Source: Peribacillus muralis (lineage in GTDB: Bacteria; Bacillota; Bacilli; Bacillales; DSM-1321). From it: DNA of 64,000 nucleotides. Below are positions 1-8,214 of the stretch, in pieces. The stretch lies in contig NZ_CP017080.1 of assembly GCF_001645685.2 (NCBI RefSeq), forward strand, positions 3,897,051-3,961,050, written 5' to 3'. Position 1 is the first letter of the stretch. The number at the start of each line of letters is the position of its first letter. The notes under the pieces were generated by a model. That model worked only from the letters and a program-made list of their open reading frames with translations, was not told where the DNA came from and made no database searches. Position numbers and translations under genes: made by a program.

Positions 1-730
1 TCACAAGCTCACCGCGTGAGAAGTTCAGAATATGGACGCCAGGCTTCATGATGCTAAATGTTTCTTGGTTGAACATTCCTCTAGTATCATCCGTCAATGG
101 GACATGTACAGTTATGTAATCCGATTCCGCAAACAACTGCTCAAGCGACATCGCGCGCTGTACATTACGAGATAGATTCCAAGCTGTATCGACGGATATG
201 AACGGGTCAAACCCGATGACATCCATGTCCAGATCAAGTGCATCATTCGCTACAAGCGCTCCGATCGCTCCCAAGCCTATGACACCGAGCGTTTTGCCTT
301 TGATTTCTTTTCCGACGAATTGCTTCTTTCCTGCTTCAACAAGCTTTGGAATTTGCTCCCCTTCACCATCCAGCGTCTTTGTCCAGGCAACACCGGCAAA
401 GAGATTACGAGATGAAGCCATCAATGACGTCAATACCATTTCTTTCACTGCATTGGCATTCGCACCAGGCGTATTGAAAACAACGATTCCTTGCTCCGTG
501 CATCTGTCTACCGGAATGTTATTGACTCCGGCACCTGCCCTTGCGATGGCTTTTAACTCGGAACCGAACTCCATTGCATGCATATTAAAGCTGCGAACTA
601 CAATCGCATCAGGGCTTTCACTGTCATTATCAATTGTAAAGCCTTCCTTATTGAATACATTTAACCCGCTTTGTGCAATATTATTTAACGTTTTGATCGT
701 TTTCGCTTTTTCTAAAGTGATTGTACTCAT
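1..730 (-). CDS. serA: D-3-phosphoglycerate dehydrogenase, C-terminal part beyond window
   Basis: Reads from an ATG at 730 off the left edge (243 codons seen). The family oxidises 3-phosphoglycerate to 3-phosphohydroxypyruvate, the first step of serine synthesis, in the cytoplasm. The translation shows an N-terminal D-isomer-specific 2-hydroxyacid dehydrogenase region (ARAGAGVNNIP), the NAD-binding glycine motif GVIGLGAIGALVAN, and the later motif MKPGVHILNFSRGELV with the conserved arginine region. The C-terminal part, and any ACT domain, is outside the window. It lies behind a ZTP riboswitch and terminator, which fits control by one-carbon status because serine feeds the folate pool. A related NAD-dependent 2-hydroxyacid dehydrogenase is less likely given that leader. 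Confidence 0.85.
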   Translation of the reverse strand, partial: MSTITLEKAKTIKTLNNIAQSGLNVFNKEGFTIDNDSESPDAIVVRSFNMHAMEFGSELKAIARAGAGVNNIPVDRCTEQGIVVFNTPGANANAVKEMVLTSLMASSRNLFAGVAWTKTLDGEGEQIPKLVEAGKKQFVGKEIKGKTLGVIGLGAIGALVANDALDLDMDVIGFDPFISVDTAWNLSRNVQRAMSLEQLFAESDYITVHVPLTDDTRGMFNQETFSIMKPGVHILNFSRGELV

Positions 731-821
731 GTCGTTTGCTCCTCTTTTCAATATGGATGGTTTTCAAATTGCTGATAAGATCTTTTAACCTAGCTGCTCC
801 AAGTTCATGAAAATCTGATAT

Positions 822-859
822 TAAACAGAAAGAGGCAAGGGATATAATCCCTTACCTCT
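822..859 (-). terminator. Rho-independent terminator of the ZTP riboswitch
   Basis: A 12-bp stem (AGAGGTAAGGGA with TCCCTTGCCTCT, one G-T pair) with a 5-nt loop is followed on the minus strand by TTCTGTTT. It starts immediately after the aptamer 3' element, the usual expression platform for this riboswitch class. Confidence 0.85.
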
Positions 860-860
860 G

Positions 861-927
861 CCCAGGCGAACGGCTACGTCACTATGTGTTCCCTCGCGGT
901 TATCCGCGTTTCGCCAGTTGCACATAG
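861..927 (-). ncRNA. ZTP (pfl motif) riboswitch aptamer
   Basis: On the minus strand the leader of serA shows P1 ACTATGTG pairing with CACATAGT, the conserved CTGGCG segment, a GC hairpin CGCGG-ATAA-CCGCG, the GGGAACACAT segment, and the hallmark 3' element GCCG-TTCGCCTGGGC. This order matches the pfl/ZTP riboswitch, which senses ZMP/ZTP (AICAR nucleotides) as a signal of 10-formyl-tetrahydrofolate shortage and normally activates expression. A terminator follows directly, so control is probably by antitermination. The assignment rests on motif order read by eye; a covariance-model search would settle it. Confidence 0.85.
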
Positions 928-1125
928 TCTTTTTCATTTTTTTCATTTTATCAAATTATTCAGCAATCTTCAACTTCAATTTAAAAGTTTATCTTTATTC
1001 GTTCTTTTGAACGCTGCCAAAAAAATAATCCAAGATGCTAGCAGATCAATAGGATCCATTGTTTTTTAGTCTCCAACTATGAAAAGAACCCAGTGAAATA
1101 ATCAAGCACCTGTCTTGGAATTTTC

Positions 1126-1581
1126 TTAATATCTCGGACGGTTCCATCTTTTTATTACCAGTGCCATAAGAAATATGACAAAAGCCATGATCAAAAGGAG
1201 GATGAACGGCAATGTCGTCGTAAGAACCGTGACCCATTCGCTTACCTCCGTATCTGACGGTATCACCACAACTTGTTTTATATTATGTTCTTCTGCAGCT
1301 CGATTGATTGTATTCAGTGCGAATTCGCTGTTTGGGACAGTCACGCTAAAAGAATGGTCCTCTCCCTGACCTTTCAGGCGACCGCTTATTTCATACACAC
1401 TTTTTTTTGGCTCCAATTTCAAAGAAGTCACTTTCCCAGCCCCTAATGCTGAATAAAATTCAGCGTCGGTCATGGTCTCCTTCTTCTCAGCACGATCGTA
1501 ATGATTAAAGGCGAAGCCTACAACCACCAACACGATCACTATACTTACATAAAAAAACTTCCTTCGGAAAATCGCCTTCAT
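1126..1581 (-). CDS. Stand-alone FtsH extracellular-domain-like membrane protein
   Basis: A 151-residue protein with a transmembrane segment at about 9-26, a soluble region with TMTDAEFYSALGAGKVTSLKL and GWV-like SEWVTVL, and a second transmembrane segment near 118-143. The order (TM, small alpha/beta domain, aromatic-Val-Thr motif, TM, short basic tail) is that of the N-terminal part of the membrane protease FtsH, but the AAA ATPase and zinc protease domains are absent. The reading frame ends naturally with KRWNRPRY. Weak SD AAGG lies 6 nt before the ATG. It may modulate FtsH by joining its hexamer, or be an orphan paralogue; function is inference. It stands alone between the serA leader and the sugar-acid operon. 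Confidence 0.7.
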   Translation of the reverse strand: MKAIFRRKFFYVSIVIVLVVVGFAFNHYDRAEKKETMTDAEFYSALGAGKVTSLKLEPKKSVYEISGRLKGQGEDHSFSVTVPNSEFALNTINRAAEEHNIKQVVVIPSDTEVSEWVTVLTTTLPFILLLIMAFVIFLMALVIKRWNRPRY

Positions 1582-1773
1582 CTAATACCTTCTTCCACTA
1601 CGGTAATAAAGGCAATATTATCATATACAGTTAATAAATTACATGTTTTTCTTGCGATATTACCGATATGCAGGAATATAGGTAACACATTATTGAATTC
1701 CTCGAGGAAATGCACTGACCTTTCCTTTGTTTTCATTTGATGAGTATTTAAAGCTAAGTTATATAAAAAATCC

Positions 1774-1814
1774 AAAAGGCTGGAGGAAAACAACTTGTTT
1801 TTCCTTCAGCCTTT
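1774..1814 (-). terminator. Terminator at the end of the sugar-acid operon
   Basis: A long stem (AAAGGCTGAAGGAAAA with TTTTCCTCCAGCCTTT, one mismatch) is followed on the minus strand by GGATTTTTTAT. It lies 65 bp past the stop of the last uxaA-like gene. The T-run favours minus-strand use. Confidence 0.75.
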
Positions 1815-1878
1815 CATTACATGATCTCATTATTCCTGAATGTTAGCAGTTTCTTGTATAAAAGAGGGGACATCAAGT

Positions 1879-3036
1879 TTATATCGTCTCTGCTAGTCGC
1901 CAAATTGCGAACTCTTGGTTTTTATGGTTTTCAGATGCAGTGGTACGCCCGTTAGCCGTCTCCACCACTTTTCCATAAATTTCTTCTCCTATTTCCTCTA
2001 TCGTGTTTAAACCTTCCATGATTTTCCCGGCATTTACATCAATATGTTCAGACATGAGTTCATAAAGTTTCGGATTGGTTCCAATCTTTATTACAGGGAC
2101 GATTGGTGAGCCTGTCGGAGATCCTTTTCCTGTGGAAAACAAAATAATCTGTGCTCCTCCTGCTGATAGCCCCGCTACTGATTCTACATCATATCCAGGT
2201 GTATCCATAAAAATAAAGCCTTTTTTTGTTGGTGATTCCGCGTAATCAACAACTTCCATTAAAATTTCATCTCCACCTTTTTTTATACAACCTAATGATT
2301 TTTCTTCTAATGTAGTCAAACCTCCTGCCATATTTCCTGGGGTTGGATTTGCAGATCGAATGTCTTCGCCTGTTGCTTTGATTCTTTCTTCATATTCTTT
2401 TATAATTTCAAGGAATTTCCTTCCTACTTCTGGATTTACCGCTCGATTGGCTAGAATATGCTCTGCACCGATTGCTTCGGTTGTCTCTGCTAGAATGCTA
2501 GTCCCGCCATCTCCTACAAAGGCATCCGAAAAAGCTCCGATTGCCGGATTCGCTGTAATACCAGACCAAGCATCCGAGCCCCCACATTCCAATCCTACGG
2601 TAAGCTCTGTTATATTTACTGTTTCCATCCTTTCAGACTTACTCCTCTCGATTGCGTTTTCTAACCAGTGTTTTCCTTCTTCAAGTACGTCTGAGACCGA
2701 TTTTCCTTTATCGAAATAAATAGCATGTACATGATGATTCTCATCATGCACTAGTTCCGTAATCTCTTCAGCAAGCTCGTCTTTTTCCATCCCTAAAAAT
2801 AGGGTAGCGCTTACATTCGGGTGTCCTGCCGTTCCTTTCAAGGTTCGAATTGTCTGTTCGAGATCCTCAGGGAACTGAGCTTGTCCTCCCTGTTGTACCA
2901 CTGGAATGACACCCGGTACAAGTTGAGCCAATTTTTTAGTAAGACTACTCAATTCGCTTATGATATTAATGACTATCACGTGGTTTCTGATACCTATACT
3001 TCCATTGGGTCTCCGATATCCTCTAAATGTTTTCAT
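1879..3036 (-). CDS. UxaA-family dehydratase large subunit 1 (keeps CGGSD motif)
   Basis: 385 residues, similar to the C-terminal catalytic domain of altronate/galactarate dehydratases and sulfolactate sulfo-lyase SuyB (opening KTFRGYRRPNGSIGIRNHV). It keeps the central motif CGGSDAWSG at about residue 151, TANPAIG, and NMAGGLTTLEEKSLG. The two N-terminal cysteine motifs of the family are altered: the usual GCgQ region reads VQQGGQAQ (about 48-54) and GLGCE reads LGMEKDE (about 81-87). The start at 3036 is chosen because GAGGA lies 11 nt upstream; a start at 3096 lacks a ribosome site. It is last in the operon after a free SAF subunit and a paralogue with the opposite motif losses, so the three probably form one dehydratase. 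Substrate unknown, likely a hexonate or aldarate. Confidence 0.8.
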   Translation of the reverse strand: MKTFRGYRRPNGSIGIRNHVIVINIISELSSLTKKLAQLVPGVIPVVQQGGQAQFPEDLEQTIRTLKGTAGHPNVSATLFLGMEKDELAEEITELVHDENHHVHAIYFDKGKSVSDVLEEGKHWLENAIERSKSERMETVNITELTVGLECGGSDAWSGITANPAIGAFSDAFVGDGGTSILAETTEAIGAEHILANRAVNPEVGRKFLEIIKEYEERIKATGEDIRSANPTPGNMAGGLTTLEEKSLGCIKKGGDEILMEVVDYAESPTKKGFIFMDTPGYDVESVAGLSAGGAQIILFSTGKGSPTGSPIVPVIKIGTNPKLYELMSEHIDVNAGKIMEGLNTIEEIGEEIYGKVVETANGRTTASENHKNQEFAIWRLAETI

Positions 3037-3154
3037 GGTATGACACATCCTCAATAAGTTTTTATCAACAACAGGAACACTGACAGGAACATTCAAAATT
3101 TTCCCTACATATGTTTTTTGCCATGATTACTAAAATAATCTTTAAGGAGGAGTT

Positions 3155-3472
3155 TCATTGGGTAGAGATATGTTCTTCATTATTCACATATCGTTCTTCC
3201 TCTTTCAGGCCACGAACATTGAAGACATGGACATGGTAACCTGGGAGGATTTCCGCTGTCGAAATCCCCATACATTCACCATATTTAATAATTCTTTCAT
3301 TATTTCGGATATGGGATGTAGCCACTTTATGTCCGTATGGGATATTTTTCATTACCAGTATTTTCTCATTAAAGCCTTTTATAGTTAACAACTGGCCTGG
3401 TTCGACATTTTTCAGTACGACAGCTACATTATCCAGCTCATTTAATTTAATTGCGTTAAAGGTTTGATTCAT
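3155..3472 (-). CDS. UxaA-family dehydratase small subunit (SAF domain)
   Basis: 105 residues matching the N-terminal SAF domain that opens altronate and galactarate dehydratases and forms the separate small subunit SuyA in sulfolactate sulfo-lyase. Signature pieces are LDNVAVVL, IPYGHKVATSHI, IIKYGECMG and ILPGYHVHVFNV. The ATG at 3472 is preceded by AGGAGG with good spacing, so an upstream in-frame codon was not used. It sits between the two large-subunit genes, 25 bp after subunit 2 and 118 bp before subunit 1, which supports a multi-subunit enzyme made by one transcript. Confidence 0.82.
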   Translation of the reverse strand: MNQTFNAIKLNELDNVAVVLKNVEPGQLLTIKGFNEKILVMKNIPYGHKVATSHIRNNERIIKYGECMGISTAEILPGYHVHVFNVRGLKEEERYVNNEEHISTQ

Positions 3473-3497
3473 TATGCATCTTCCTCCTTTTTCCATA

Positions 3498-4622
3498 TCA
3501 AAAAGTTGTTCCTACATGAGGTATTGAAAATTCCCCCAACTCAAACTTCTCGAGGTTCGTTTGTTTGCCTGAGCTTATATTCAGTAATTCGCTGATTACC
3601 CTTTTCACTTGAATTGAATGTTCATCTTCGGTAATCAAATGATCGATGAGCTCGTTAAAAGGACCATCTGAAGTTTGCGGTGCTACTGTCATGCATGGTA
3701 AAGCTATTGATCCCGTCAGGATGCCTCGGCTGCTAACGACCATCACAATATTACATCCACTAGAGGCCATATTCGATACAGTCTCCACGATGTTACTCGA
3801 AGATTTCATCAAATGAAGTCCCTTTTCTATCGGAATATCACTGTAGTCAAGCAAACTACGTATTTGGTTTTTGCCTGTCATTTTAACCTCCAAAGCGGCT
3901 ATTTTTTTTTTTTCGTCAGAAAAACTACCATGAGTAATTAGTTGATTTTCTACATATTTCCACCGTTTTCTGTGTAATCCTTCTCCAAAATTACTTAGCT
4001 TATTTTTGACTTCTTCATTTTCAGAGCGTTGCGACAGTATTGAACCAGCAGGCTCTAAAGTATCTGTTAGTCCCATAATGACTGTAGCATCATTGTCGAC
4101 CAATAAATCAACGACTCCCCCAACCACTGAGGATACTTTATTTAAAGTACTCTCATCCATATCTGTGGTAACAATCCCAACAGTCAATGATGAAATGGGC
4201 AAACGCTCTCTCTTTTCCTCTGTAATTTCAACTGCCCACTGTTTGGCAATTTGGATGCCTTTTTTTATAGTATTTTCTCCTCCGGCCAATTGCTGAATAC
4301 CAATCCCCTGTATTGGCTTGGTTTTAGGGATGCTTTTCAGTAATCCGCTGATTTGATTTGTTTCACATCCAAGACCTACAAGAAGTGCAGCATAGAGGTT
4401 AGGGTTGGAAGCAACTCCCACCAGCATATTTTTTGTTACCTTGAAATCATCTCCAAGCTGAGCGCAACCATTTGTATGGACAATCGGAATAGCTTCATGA
4501 ACGCTTTCTGAAATTTCCTTGGCGATTACACTGGAACATACTACAGAACATACTACACCTATATAATTTCTTGTTCCGGCAGATCCATCAAGTCTTGGAT
4601 ATCCTTCAAAAAAATAAGCCAT
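3498..4622 (-). CDS. UxaA-family dehydratase large subunit 2 (lacks CGGSD motif)
   Basis: 374 residues of the same family as subunit 1. It keeps the N-terminal motifs VVCSVVCSSV, VHTNGCAQLGDD (about 48-59) and GLGCETNQ (about 83-90). At the place where the family has GLECGGSD it reads GIVTTDMDESTL (about 149-160), so the central cysteine-glycine motif is gone. The C-terminal half is also divergent, with ASSGCNIVMVVSSRG. Subunit 1 shows the mirror-image pattern. The family usually binds iron through these cysteines, so a heteromeric active site is an attractive inference. Alternatively one copy is regulatory or decaying. It follows kdgT by 88 bp. Confidence 0.75.
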   Translation of the reverse strand: MAYFFEGYPRLDGSAGTRNYIGVVCSVVCSSVIAKEISESVHEAIPIVHTNGCAQLGDDFKVTKNMLVGVASNPNLYAALLVGLGCETNQISGLLKSIPKTKPIQGIGIQQLAGGENTIKKGIQIAKQWAVEITEEKRERLPISSLTVGIVTTDMDESTLNKVSSVVGGVVDLLVDNDATVIMGLTDTLEPAGSILSQRSENEEVKNKLSNFGEGLHRKRWKYVENQLITHGSFSDEKKKIAALEVKMTGKNQIRSLLDYSDIPIEKGLHLMKSSSNIVETVSNMASSGCNIVMVVSSRGILTGSIALPCMTVAPQTSDGPFNELIDHLITEDEHSIQVKRVISELLNISSGKQTNLEKFELGEFSIPHVGTTF

Positions 4623-4710
4623 ATAATAATCTCTCCTTTTTTATTTACAACAAAAAATGAATCTCTTACTTTTTTTCTAGCTCACTAGCATCCATTGATG
4701 AGAGCATCTC

Positions 4711-5829
4711 CTAAGCTGGCTTATTTTCATCAATCTGTTTATTCGAGCTTTGATAGAACTCAACCTTTCCATCAATTCCTTTACGCTTTTGGTATTTATC
4801 TGCAAGGATAACGACGATAGGAACTAGTAATGCCGTTGAAATTGATGCAATCGAGATTTGAGCCGTTGCAGTCCCTACAAGGTTTTGATAAATCAGTGCT
4901 TCCTTTACGTCCATCAATCCACTTCCAGCTGCTACAGAAGCTGCCGCAGCAATGGCTGCAGGAGTAGCGACTGCATTTCCAGCAGTGGATGCTTCTGCCC
5001 ATGCAGCGATAAAACTTTTCTCGCGGAAGATTTTGAATGCAAGAGCCATTGCTCCACCTGAAAATATTACAGTCATTAACGCAAGGGCAATGCCAGCCAA
5101 GAGCACTTCGGGATTGAGGAAATTGGATAAATTCATTCCCGCACCTAAAGCAAAAGCGAAGAAAGGAATCACCAGTGTTTCACCGGCAGATAAAAATTCA
5201 CGTATATCACCATCCAGATTCCCTAACAACATGCCTAACAAAATGGGCAAGAGCACGGCAATAAAAGCAACTAAGGGGAAGTTCGCTCCCATCATTCCAA
5301 GCGCCATTAATGTGAAGAATGGTCCATCATTTAGTGAAAGTACAGCCGTTGCTCCAACATCGGAGCGATTGCCGTATTGTCCCGTCAAAGCTGCGAACAT
5401 GCCACCATTTCCGTTTGTCATGGCAGCGATGATGGCCATTGTAGATAGTCCCAGAAACCCATTCACTGGATCAGATAAAATTCCCCATACCATTCCAACC
5501 ACAACACCTGCCATGTATTTCGCTGAAGTCAGGATGACCCCTTTTTTTAAAGCCCTGCCTCCTACACGGATATTCATTTGGCTACCTGCACAAAACAAGA
5601 AGAGAGCACATAACGTCAACGCCCCGTCTTTAAATAAAGCTTGTGCAAAACCGCCAATCTGAAAGAATTCATAATACCCCGCTTCATTAGCAGCAACCCC
5701 GAGGCGTTTTAACAAGTTCATGATAAAAGGAACATGAATTTGATCTATTGTATTCAGCAAAGCCCCCATAAGAAGTGGTACTACCATAAGGCCTCCAGGA
5801 ACTCTATCAATTGATTTTTTTATTTGCAT
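4711..5829 (-). CDS. kdgT: 2-keto-3-deoxygluconate permease
   Basis: 372 residues, about ten membrane segments, beginning MQIKKSIDRVPGGLMVVPLL as in KdgT proteins. Conserved pieces include GSQMNIRVGGRALKKG, AMTNGNGGMFAALTGQYG and AEASTAGNAVATPAA. The family imports 2-keto-3-deoxygluconate and related keto-deoxy sugar acids with protons at the cytoplasmic membrane. The start at 5829 has GGGGGATTGG just upstream; an in-frame ATG at 5859 lacks such a site. It leads the dehydratase genes and has its own candidate promoter. With a dehydratase next door, the true substrate may be an aldonate or aldarate rather than KDG itself. Confidence 0.85.
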   Translation of the reverse strand: MQIKKSIDRVPGGLMVVPLLMGALLNTIDQIHVPFIMNLLKRLGVAANEAGYYEFFQIGGFAQALFKDGALTLCALFLFCAGSQMNIRVGGRALKKGVILTSAKYMAGVVVGMVWGILSDPVNGFLGLSTMAIIAAMTNGNGGMFAALTGQYGNRSDVGATAVLSLNDGPFFTLMALGMMGANFPLVAFIAVLLPILLGMLLGNLDGDIREFLSAGETLVIPFFAFALGAGMNLSNFLNPEVLLAGIALALMTVIFSGGAMALAFKIFREKSFIAAWAEASTAGNAVATPAAIAAAASVAAGSGLMDVKEALIYQNLVGTATAQISIASISTALLVPIVVILADKYQKRKGIDGKVEFYQSSNKQIDENKPA

Positions 5830-5869
5830 ATCCAATCCCCCAATTTTTTTTGGATTCATTGCAAATGAG

Positions 5870-5897
5870 TTTATACTAAAAAATTCTTAATATTCAA
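5870..5897 (-). promoter_or_regulatory. Candidate sigma-A promoter for kdgT and the dehydratase genes
   Basis: On the minus strand TTGAAT (5897-5892) and TATAAA (5875-5870) are separated by 16 bp, about 40 bp upstream of the kdgT start. The flanking AT-rich half-site AGTTTATA faintly resembles the inverted repeat upstream of the IclR gene. Read by eye only. Confidence 0.4.
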
Positions 5898-5939
5898 TTA
5901 ATTTAAATCATTATGGAACCTACTATATTTCACCATTCG

Positions 5940-6310
5940 CATTTTGAAGGGACTTTGGGACAGAGTTCGTGATAGCTAATTGATCTCCATCCTTCACCAA
6001 AAATTTGTTTGGCTGCCCCACTGGAGGTTTCCCTGTCGCAATTAATACTCCATGCTTCAACGTCAAAAATACCATTTAATCTAAGTTATCCAATTCTGCC
6101 CTACTTGAGTTTTCGTCACAATGGGTGGACTGGCTTATGCAAAAGTATCCGGCGTTTTACCACTTGTCCATTGGCCCACTTACATCGTTCATGAATGTAT
6201 AGTCAAAAATGCATTAGCAAGCTTCATCTTCATTATCAGTAATGCGATTGGCTTCTTTTCCAATATCTAAAACTAGCGTCACTCCCATTCTATCCTATAA
6301 ACGTAAAAGC
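5940..6310 (-). pseudogene. Decayed fumarylacetoacetate hydrolase-family gene
   Basis: Minus-strand translation yields broken pieces in family order: GVTLVLDIGKEANRITDNEDEA, a stop, IFDYTFMNDVSGPMD, then after stops and frame changes TLKHGVLIATGKPPVGQ and KFLVKDGDQLAITNS. These correspond to the FAA hydrolase blocks around vIGK, GYT..ND and TL..GD.iaTG.P..vG...LkdGD. The N-terminal third is missing and the reading frame changes at least twice. FAA-family enzymes commonly hydrolyse or dehydrate 2-keto-3-deoxy acids, so it fits the lost step of an operon handling such acids. It fills the gap between the TIM-barrel gene and kdgT. Confidence 0.72.
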
Positions 6311-6328
6311 AATTTGAACTCACTCGGA

Positions 6329-7279
6329 TCATTTCGAGGCCATTGTTGTTGGCATCTTTGGAATGCCAAGCCCTTTTGCCCCAAGATATGATGTTTTTGC
6401 TTCTGGATAGTATCGCTCTATCATTTGAAGACCGATTGCTGCCCGGCGTACTCGTTCTTTAACGAGAGCAATGTTCGTTTGTTCCCATTGCTTTCCTGAA
6501 GGATAAACATCCGGATGATTACGAAGGCCGAATTTAATATATACCGGTGCCAATACACGAATGATTTCAGGAATTTCATAGTATCGCAGGAAACCGCCTA
6601 AGTTATCCGGAACTTCTACATATAGATCGATCGGGATATCAATCGCCTGACGGATGGCTGCCAATTTCCATAGTGTAAGTGCAGTTGGAACGTTATAAGT
6701 GTCTGCACCCAGATCTTGCATCAGCTTAATTGAAACGGGGTTAGCCGAACCCATTTGAACCGATCCTTTCACAACAAAGTCTTCAGGCAGCTGACGGGCC
6801 TTTTTCATTTCTTTTGTAAGTAGCAACAAACCCTCATCAGCTACTAATGCACCGCGAAGTCCAAGTTTGGCGCCTCTTTTTAAATCCTCCATGGCGTAAA
6901 CCAGTTGATCTGCCCCTTCATGGCGCAATGCGATGGACTGTCCACCACTTGTTAATGGCTGGGCACTTATATCCCATGTACCTCTTGGACCCACAAATAA
7001 ACTCAGTTCCATTCCTCTATCAGCAGTAAGCTGGCACATTTCCTTGATTTCTTCATCTGTTTGAAGCATAATACCGCTTCCTTGCGATATCCGGTGAATG
7101 TTTATCCCGTAATGGTCCATTTCTTTTACTGTTTCGGTTAAAGCGGCTGGGCCTTCAACGCTAGGTATTTCAACGCGGTACTGTGCACCGTCTGGAAACC
7201 TTTTCTTTGAAGTGGGCAGATCTTTCATGTCTGTAGAAGGGTAACCAAGAGACTCTAATAATTGACGGGATTCTCTCAT
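6329..7279 (-). CDS. Uncharacterised TIM-barrel-like protein (possibly U32-like)
   Basis: 316 residues with no signal peptide. Alternating strands and helices (VEIPSVEGPAALTETVKEMD, GMELSLFVGPRG, LRGALVADEGLLLLTKEM, DLGADTYNVPTALT, IPIDLYVEVPDNLGG) suggest a TIM barrel, and the VADEGLL and LYVEVPDNLGG segments recall peptidase-U32-type barrels. I cannot name the family firmly. The start overlaps the stop of the DHDPS-family gene by 4 nt, so the two are translationally coupled and probably act on the same substrate. A sugar-acid or keto-acid enzyme role is inferred from position only. Confidence 0.6.
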   Translation of the reverse strand: MRESRQLLESLGYPSTDMKDLPTSKKRFPDGAQYRVEIPSVEGPAALTETVKEMDHYGINIHRISQGSGIMLQTDEEIKEMCQLTADRGMELSLFVGPRGTWDISAQPLTSGGQSIALRHEGADQLVYAMEDLKRGAKLGLRGALVADEGLLLLTKEMKKARQLPEDFVVKGSVQMGSANPVSIKLMQDLGADTYNVPTALTLWKLAAIRQAIDIPIDLYVEVPDNLGGFLRYYEIPEIIRVLAPVYIKFGLRNHPDVYPSGKQWEQTNIALVKERVRRAAIGLQMIERYYPEAKTSYLGAKGLGIPKMPTTMASK

Positions 7280-8187
7280 TTTTTCATACCTTCTTCCGTA
7301 TAAATGATTTTTAAAAGCGATGAGACTTTCTCTGATAGATTTGTTGGATACATATCAAAAGGCGCACGGTGTCCTGCTTCTTCGTTGAACCACCTTTGAT
7401 GTACGGCTTCTTTCATCGATGTGAAGAATGTTGGGCAAAGTGTATATATCTCCATTAACTGCGATAATAGCCTATGCTTATTTTCCGCCTCGGTTAAGTT
7501 TCCAAACCGATATGCTTCGTATAATCCGACCGAAATCTCGGGGGCGAAGACAGAGCTTCCATTGATACTGCCAGCTGCACCTATCATAAGCCCTGGCAAT
7601 ACATGCTCATCAAAGGCTGTAAACACCATAAAGTCGTCTCTCACCTTGTTCACTTCGGTAATCATTTCCCTGATATGGCCAATCTCACTTACAGTTTCTT
7701 TAATACCGATAATATTCCGATGCTGGGCGGCAAGCTTCTTGACCAGCTCTGTCGAGAGTGATTGTCCCGTTAAGGAAGGGATGTTGTAGAGGATTACCGG
7801 AAGATCTGCATGTTCCGCAATGATGGAGAAAAAACGATATAATTGCTCACTGGAAAGGGGCCAGTAATATGGATTTACTGCAAGTACGCCATCGGCTCCA
7901 TGCTCTTTTGCATGAGTACATAATTCAAGAACCTCTTTTAATGAGGTATGACCTATACCTATCAATACAGGAACACGTTTATTAATATATTGAAGCATTT
8001 CCGCTACATAAAGCTTACGTTCTTCAATGGTCAATGAAGAAAATTCACCTGAGCTTCCAGCCAATAAAACACCTTGCACATCATGCTTCAGCAGCTCGGA
8101 TAAATACCTTCTATTCAAGTCCAAATCAATCTCTCCAGTTGTATCAAATAAAGTGACTACTGGCGGAATAATCCCGTGAAACTTCAT
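7276..8187 (-). CDS. DHDPS/NAL-family keto-deoxy acid aldolase or dehydratase
   Basis: 303 residues of the dihydrodipicolinate synthase/N-acetylneuraminate lyase family. GSSGEF lies at 44-49, the catalytic tyrosine in LYNIP at about 134 and the Schiff-base lysine in GIKET at about 163. True DapA is unlikely because the neighbours are catabolic. In Bacillus glucarate/galactarate operons the equivalent gene (kdgD/ycbC) dehydrates and decarboxylates 5-keto-4-deoxyglucarate to 2-oxoglutarate semialdehyde, which would suit the next gene. A 2-keto-3-deoxy acid aldolase is the alternative. Confidence 0.8.
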   Translation of the reverse strand: MKFHGIIPPVVTLFDTTGEIDLDLNRRYLSELLKHDVQGVLLAGSSGEFSSLTIEERKLYVAEMLQYINKRVPVLIGIGHTSLKEVLELCTHAKEHGADGVLAVNPYYWPLSSEQLYRFFSIIAEHADLPVILYNIPSLTGQSLSTELVKKLAAQHRNIIGIKETVSEIGHIREMITEVNKVRDDFMVFTAFDEHVLPGLMIGAAGSINGSSVFAPEISVGLYEAYRFGNLTEAENKHRLLSQLMEIYTLCPTFFTSMKEAVHQRWFNEEAGHRAPFDMYPTNLSEKVSSLLKIIYTEEGMKK

Positions 8188-8214
8188 TTACCTGCACTTC
8201 CTTTCATAATGAAT

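Noticed and set aside
198..788. Open frame of 196 codons on the plus strand
   Set aside because: Antisense to serA, whose frame has family motifs; no ribosome site.
1578..1793. Minus-strand frame of 71 codons
   Set aside because: Overlaps a terminator, no ribosome site, no family.
4952..5662. Open frame of 236 codons on the plus strand
   Set aside because: Mirror of kdgT caused by its codon bias; Ala/Pro/Lys-rich nonsense without a ribosome site.
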